Shown here: piece by piece, positions 59,907-64,000 of the stretch
Layout: each line of letters starts with the position of its first letter
Position numbering within the stretch: the first letter of the stretch is position 1
Assembly (NCBI GenBank): GCA_026002855.1
Contig: BPGD01000001.1
Coordinates: forward strand, 1,701,972 to 1,765,971
Source of the DNA: Bryobacteraceae bacterium
Lineage (GTDB): Bacteria > Acidobacteriota > Terriglobia > Bryobacterales > Bryobacteraceae
Direction of reading: 5' to 3'
Length of the DNA: 64,000 nt
Notes under the pieces: model-generated
What the model was told of the DNA's origin: nothing
The model's input: the letters and a program-made list of their open reading frames with translations, nothing else
Databases searched by the model: none
Made by a program: the position numbers and the translations under genes

Positions 59907-61002
59907 AATCTCTCTTCAGCAGATCGCCGCCAACTGGCGCGAGCTGCGCCGAGCCGCTGCCGGCGCGGAAGTCGCTGCCGTTGTCAAGGCCAATGCCTAC
60001 GGCCACGGCGCGGTCGAGGTGGCGAGGCGGCTCGAGCGTGAAGGCTGCTCCTGGTTCGCCGTGAGCAACGCGGCCGAAGGCGCCGAGCTGCGGCGCGCCG
60101 GCGTCCGCAGCCGGATTCTTGTGATGGGCGGATTCGCGCCCTTTGAGGTCGACTCGCTGTTCGATCACCAGCTCACCCCGGCAGTCCATTCCACCGGCGA
60201 TCTGCTCGCGCTCGAAGCGCGCGCCGCCGCTCTGGGCCGGCGGCTTGCCGTGCACGTCAAGCTCGACACGGGCATGGGCCGCTTGGGAACCCGCGAGGCC
60301 GCGGCCGACGTCGCGCGGGCGGCCGCCACGCTTCGTCACCTCGAAATGGAAGGCGTGATGTCTCACCTCGCCTCGGCGGCAGATTTCAGCTCGCCGCAGA
60401 CCGCAAGGCAGCTCGATGCGTTTGAACGCTTTCTGGAAGCGATCCGCTCCGCCGGACTCGCGCCCCCGATCGCACACATCGGCAGCAGTGCCGCCGTCTG
60501 CTATGGAATGCGGCGCGCCTATTATCAGATGGTCCGCACCGGGCTCGCCCTGTACGGTTATGTCCCCGAAGCCACCGGCGAAGCGCCCGCCGTGCAGGTG
60601 GACGTGCGGCCCGCGCTCGTCTGGAAAGCGCGCATCGTCGCCATCAAGCAGATCCCGGAGGGCGAACCAGTGGGCTACAACGCGCGCTGGCGCGCGCCTC
60701 GGCCATCCCAGCTGGCCGTGGTCGCGGCCGGCTATGCCGATGGCGTCCCGCACACACTCGCCGGACGCGGCCATGCCATCGTGGCGGGAAGACGGGTCCC
60801 GATCGTGGGCGCCGTCTCGATGGACGTCATCAGCCTGGACGTCACCGGCTGTCCTGCCCTGTCGCCGGGCGACGCCGTCACGCTCATCGGGCACGAAGAA
60901 ACCGTGCGACATGACGCGGCCGACTTTGCCCGCGAGGCCGGCGTGATCCCGTACGTCATTCTGTGCGGGCTCGGACGGCGCGTCGAGCGCTGCTATCGTT
61001 AG
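59857..61002 (+). CDS. alr: Alanine racemase
   Basis: 381 residues from ATG 59857, overlapping the previous gene by 50 nt. The PLP lysine is Lys44 in VVKANAYGHGAVEVA. VHVKLDTGMGRLGT, GYNARWRA, AAGYADG and the catalytic-Tyr region (VGAVSMDVISLDVTG, with the usual SMDM.. wording) follow the family order. It interconverts L- and D-alanine for peptidoglycan. Its position at the end of a glycosyltransferase run suggests the run serves the cell envelope. Confidence 0.92.
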   Translation: MNVSSNNCWPEARTWAEISLQQIAANWRELRRAAAGAEVAAVVKANAYGHGAVEVARRLEREGCSWFAVSNAAEGAELRRAGVRSRILVMGGFAPFEVDSLFDHQLTPAVHSTGDLLALEARAAALGRRLAVHVKLDTGMGRLGTREAAADVARAAATLRHLEMEGVMSHLASAADFSSPQTARQLDAFERFLEAIRSAGLAPPIAHIGSSAAVCYGMRRAYYQMVRTGLALYGYVPEATGEAPAVQVDVRPALVWKARIVAIKQIPEGEPVGYNARWRAPRPSQLAVVAAGYADGVPHTLAGRGHAIVAGRRVPIVGAVSMDVISLDVTGCPALSPGDAVTLIGHEETVRHDAADFAREAGVIPYVILCGLGRRVERCYR

Positions 61003-61041
61003 TTAGCATTTTTCCGCTTTCTGGCTCGGCCACTGCTAACT
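61001..61041 (+). terminator. Inverted repeat after alr
   Basis: 8-bp perfect arms AGTTAGCA (61001-61008) and TGCTAACT (61034-61041) with a 25-nt loop, starting inside the alr stop codon. TTTTT lies at the start of the loop. It may be a weak terminator. The remaining 190 nt before the next gene are AT-richer than the surroundings and contain the direct repeat TATTCTGnGCC at 61124-61134 and 61180-61190. Confidence 0.3.
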
Positions 61042-61228
61042 TTCGGCAGGATTTACCACCGGTTTAGTACGTAGTTGGTTGTGAAATGAACAATTTGTGG
61101 GTTCTTTCTTACGAAAATTGAGGTATTCTGAGCCGGGAACTAAGAAAGACGCCCGGGTCCCCTGGGCAGGGAAATGCGCTATTCTGTGCCCGTGACCGAA
61201 TGACCTCTCGCGAGGCTCGGAGGAAGAA

Positions 61229-64000
61229 ATGACACTACGCAGGCTCTTTTGGCTGCCGCTGGCATTGGCCATCCCGCTGCTTGGGGGGACCTTTGGCCGG
61301 CTGGTTCCGATGCGCGGAACCATCGCCGATATCGCCCTGGATGAACGCCGGCAGGTGCTCTATGCGGCCAATTTTACCGCAGGGCGCATCGAAGTGGTTT
61401 CACTGTCCGACTACAAGGTGAAGTCCGTGCTGTTGACGCCGGAGACGCCCTCCACACTGGCGCTGTCGCCGGATCAGCGTTTTCTCGTGGCGGGCCTGTT
61501 TCTCGGCGGTCTGACCATCTTTGACCTGGATGCGGATCAGCGGCGGGACCTCGCCATGCCGTCGAATGTGCTGGCCGTTGTCTTTGCTGCCGGGCCGCAG
61601 GCGCTGGTCGTCACCAGGACGGGCTTCTATCTTCTGGATCCGCTCACCGGAAACATGGTGGCGATGCCGATCAGCGGGTCATTGGGCAGTTGCCAGATCG
61701 CGGTGGACCCCGGGGTGAAACCGGTCGACATCACTGGCGCCACCGTGGGCGTGTCCGGCGACGGGCAGACGGTGTATATGCTGGCCCGGATCGAAAACAT
61801 TGAGCCGCCAACCTGCGAGCCCTCCAGTCCTGACAGGTTCTACCTGCTCCAGTACCATCCGTTGGACACAAGCGTTCGCATCACCGCCTCGCAGTCCAAA
61901 CCTCCCCTGGGACCGCGCGTGGTCAGCGTGGACCGGGACGGGAGAAATTACCTGGCCGGCTGGCTGCTTTTCAGCGAGGATCCGGATACGGGCATCCACT
62001 TTGTGCGGGCGCAGTTGCCCAACATCAATGGCGTCCATGCGCTCGGCGGCCATGCCTATGACTATCGCCGCAACCGGATCTACGCCCAGGTGCCGGTGCT
62101 CAACAACACGGCCACCACCGCGCCGCCGGTGCTGCATGTCATGGACACCGACAACCTGGCCGTCCGCGAGATCGTGAAGATCCCCAACCCGATCTCCGGC
62201 CGGACCGTCTTCACCGCCGACCTCAACTACATGTTCGCGGTGGCCGAGAGCGGCGTGCTGGTGTTTCCGCTGGATGAACTGGACACCCTGCCGCGCATCC
62301 AGGCGGAACGCGAGGACCTGCTGTTTGAGTCCAACTCCTGCGACAACCGCATCCAGAAGAAGACCATCCGTATCGTCGATCCCGCCGGCCGCGGCTCGGA
62401 CTTCAGCCTGAAGCTGCCCAATGGAACACGCGGGATCCGTGTCTATCCTTCTACCGGCACCGCCCCGATGGATGTCACCGTGGAAGTCGACCCCGCCGCC
62501 TTCCAGAACCAGCGTGGAACGGTTGCGGTGAATCTGGCCATCTCCTCCTCCACTGCCGTTAACGTTCCCATGCCGCTGCGAGTGCTGGTCAACACGCGCG
62601 ACTTCGATCAGCGCGGCAAGATCGTCAACGTGCCGGGCAAACTCGTCGACATCCTCGCCGACCCCTACCGGCCGCGCTTCTACGTGCTGCGCCAGGACCG
62701 CAACCTGGTTCTCGTCTTCGATTCGAACACTCTGGAACAGGTGGCGTCGTTGCGAACCGGCAACACGCCGGTGCAGATGGCCATCACGCTCGATGGCCGG
62801 TATCTGCTGACCACGGCGGACAACAGCCAGCTGATCACCGTCCACAACCTCGACACGCTCGAGCAGTTGCCGCCGATTCTGACCGAACCCGGCCGCTACC
62901 CGCGTTCGATCGTAGTCACCCAGCGCGACATCCTGGTCACGGCCCGGCTCGCCTTCACCAAGGACGCCTGCGGCGGCTCGGGCGGCTCGCATGAGCTGCT
63001 GCGCCTCGATTTCTTCAACCGCCTTGCCACTCCGTTGAGCCGGCTGGGCGTGTATGCCAACTGCATCAGCGAGAACAGCTCCCTGACGGCCAGCCCGTCT
63101 GCCTCCACCGCCGTGCTGGCCCAGCCCTCGGGTTCGCTGCTGCTGTACGAGGCCGCTTCCGGCACGTGGGTTGTGGGCCGCAAGGACTTCGAATCCTTGA
63201 GCGGCGTCGTCGGCGCCTTCAGCGACGAGGCCTACCTGGCCCAAAACATGCTTCTCGACATCGCGCTGTTCCCGGTTGCCGAGCTGCCCATGGAGGGCAC
63301 TCCCTCCGGCTTCGGCGTCGTTCCCGGCGGCTTCTATGTCCGCACCTCCGCCACCGCCCAGGGTCCGGGGCTGGTGCAGAAGATCGACCTCGCGAACTTC
63401 CCTGGAAACCGATTCTCGCGGCTCGCCGAGGCCCCGCTGATCCCCGTGGCCACAACGCCGGATTCGCTGATCGGCCAGACGATTCTCCCCTTCACCCGGA
63501 CCCTCGCCGTGGTTCCCAACCCCGGCAGGATCATCTCGGCCTCCACCTCCGGGCTCACGGTGCTCGGATACGACTTCGACGCCGCCGTGCCGATGCCCTC
63601 GATCACCTCCGTCGTCAACATCGCCGACAACACGCCTGCCGTCGGTCGCGGCAGCGTGGTTTTGATCCGCGGTACCGGCCTCGCCTCCTCCAGCGAGGCC
63701 GCCGACACGGTCTGGCCTGCTTCACTCGACCAGGCGTGCGTCCTGCTCAATGGAGCGCCGCTGCCCCTTGGAAGAGCCTCGAGCAGCGAGATTGTCGCCC
63801 ACATCCCCTTCACCGCTGCCAGCGGCCAGTTGGTGGTGCGTTCGCCCGGCGGCGTCAGCGCCGCATACCTGCTCAATGTGGAGCCGGCCGCGCCGGCCAT
63901 CTTCCGCGACGGCGCCGCTGGCCCGCTCACCGGCCTGGCCACGGTGCTCCGTCAGGCCAACAACCAGTTGGTCACATTCTCCAACCCCATCCAGCCCGGA
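61229..64000 (+). CDS. Secreted propeller protein with TIGR03437-type C-terminal domain (partial)
   Basis: 924 codons open to the right edge with no stop, from an ATG preceded by GGAGGAAGAA. A signal peptide (MTLRRLFWLPLALAIPLLGGTFG) is followed by seven or more YVTN-like propeller blades (ERRQVLYAANFTAGRIEVVSL, DGRYLLTTADNSQLITVHNLD). A beta-sandwich insert comes near residues 360-460. From residue 790 on, PSITSVVNIADNTPAVGRGSVVLIRGTGLA, VLLNGAPLPLG and PGGVSAAYLLNVEPAAPAIF match the TIGR03437 domain known from Solibacter. Likely an extracellular or surface protein. The 3' end is outside the window. Confidence 0.85.
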   Translation, partial: MTLRRLFWLPLALAIPLLGGTFGRLVPMRGTIADIALDERRQVLYAANFTAGRIEVVSLSDYKVKSVLLTPETPSTLALSPDQRFLVAGLFLGGLTIFDLDADQRRDLAMPSNVLAVVFAAGPQALVVTRTGFYLLDPLTGNMVAMPISGSLGSCQIAVDPGVKPVDITGATVGVSGDGQTVYMLARIENIEPPTCEPSSPDRFYLLQYHPLDTSVRITASQSKPPLGPRVVSVDRDGRNYLAGWLLFSEDPDTGIHFVRAQLPNINGVHALGGHAYDYRRNRIYAQVPVLNNTATTAPPVLHVMDTDNLAVREIVKIPNPISGRTVFTADLNYMFAVAESGVLVFPLDELDTLPRIQAEREDLLFESNSCDNRIQKKTIRIVDPAGRGSDFSLKLPNGTRGIRVYPSTGTAPMDVTVEVDPAAFQNQRGTVAVNLAISSSTAVNVPMPLRVLVNTRDFDQRGKIVNVPGKLVDILADPYRPRFYVLRQDRNLVLVFDSNTLEQVASLRTGNTPVQMAITLDGRYLLTTADNSQLITVHNLDTLEQLPPILTEPGRYPRSIVVTQRDILVTARLAFTKDACGGSGGSHELLRLDFFNRLATPLSRLGVYANCISENSSLTASPSASTAVLAQPSGSLLLYEAASGTWVVGRKDFESLSGVVGAFSDEAYLAQNMLLDIALFPVAELPMEGTPSGFGVVPGGFYVRTSATAQGPGLVQKIDLANFPGNRFSRLAEAPLIPVATTPDSLIGQTILPFTRTLAVVPNPGRIISASTSGLTVLGYDFDAAVPMPSITSVVNIADNTPAVGRGSVVLIRGTGLASSSEAADTVWPASLDQACVLLNGAPLPLGRASSSEIVAHIPFTAASGQLVVRSPGGVSAAYLLNVEPAAPAIFRDGAAGPLTGLATVLRQANNQLVTFSNPIQPG

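Noticed and set aside
61679-63244. 521-codon - strand frame near the right edge
   Set aside because: The + strand frame from 61229 is open throughout, has a signal peptide and a TIGR03437 domain; the - frame has none.
1-64000. tRNA, rRNA, CRISPR, insertion sequences, prophage or attachment sites
   Set aside because: No cloverleaf-like, rRNA-like, direct-repeat-array or transposase/integrase sequence was seen on reading; a dedicated search (tRNAscan-SE, Infernal) was not possible.

Overview
The window is GC-rich, gene-dense bacterial chromosome and most likely comes from an Acidobacteriota of the Bryobacterales/Solibacteraceae type. Three things suggest this: a partial extracellular protein at the right edge whose C-terminus matches the Solibacter-expanded TIGR03437 domain, an Oar-like TonB-dependent receptor with an N-terminal carboxypeptidase-regulatory domain, and several secreted beta-propeller proteins. 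The assignment is inferred from family content only. I see no rRNA, tRNA, CRISPR array or insertion sequence.

Layout. 1-6.8 kb: end of a flagellar export/regulation operon (fliR end, flhB, flhA, flhF, fliA-type sigma factor, fliN), with short ORFs filling its gaps. 6.8-7.9 kb: the only large gene-free stretch. 7.9-13.7 kb: PLP decarboxylase, TonB-dependent receptor and a propeller lipoprotein. 13.9-17.5 kb: envelope proteins (Spy-like LTXXQ protein, DsbD-alpha-like protein, TlpA-like lipoprotein, HEXXH protein, parvulin PPIase). 17.6-24.5 kb: RPE-family epimerase, a hemerythrin/PAS pair, an S55 peptidase coupled to a propeller/Fn3 protein, and a small repeat protein. 24.6-29.7 kb: dtd, a cobalt/nickel ECF transporter (cbiMQO), purU, acpS, a CDP-alcohol phosphatidyltransferase and greA.

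29.9-44.8 kb: secreted proteins, a PHP/esterase fusion whose signal peptide is cut off by an in-frame stop, two PfkB kinases, a rhomboid protease, a BshB1-type deacetylase, a cupin, a beta-lactamase-fold protein without its catalytic serine, a DapF homologue with both catalytic cysteines changed to serine, a GT-C-like membrane protein, two metallophosphoesterases, uvrC and a TPR protein. 44.8-45.6 kb: an HU-like protein overlapping an HU-like/TIR fusion, the best candidate here for an undescribed system. 45.7-54 kb: PHP phosphatase, M3 peptidase, a lipoprotein-type ABC exporter divergent from tesA, a cobalamin adenosyltransferase and pyrE. 54-61 kb: a lipoprotein, five glycosyltransferases and alr, probably a cell-surface glycan cluster. 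61.2 kb to the edge: the partial TIGR03437 protein.

Genes are packed very tightly: ATGA/GTGA overlaps are common, and four convergent pairs overlap at their 3' ends by 14-62 nt. Many genes outside the operons have a TANNNT-like hexamer only 7-25 nt before the start codon, which suggests short leaders. All starts, products and motifs were read by eye without homology searches.
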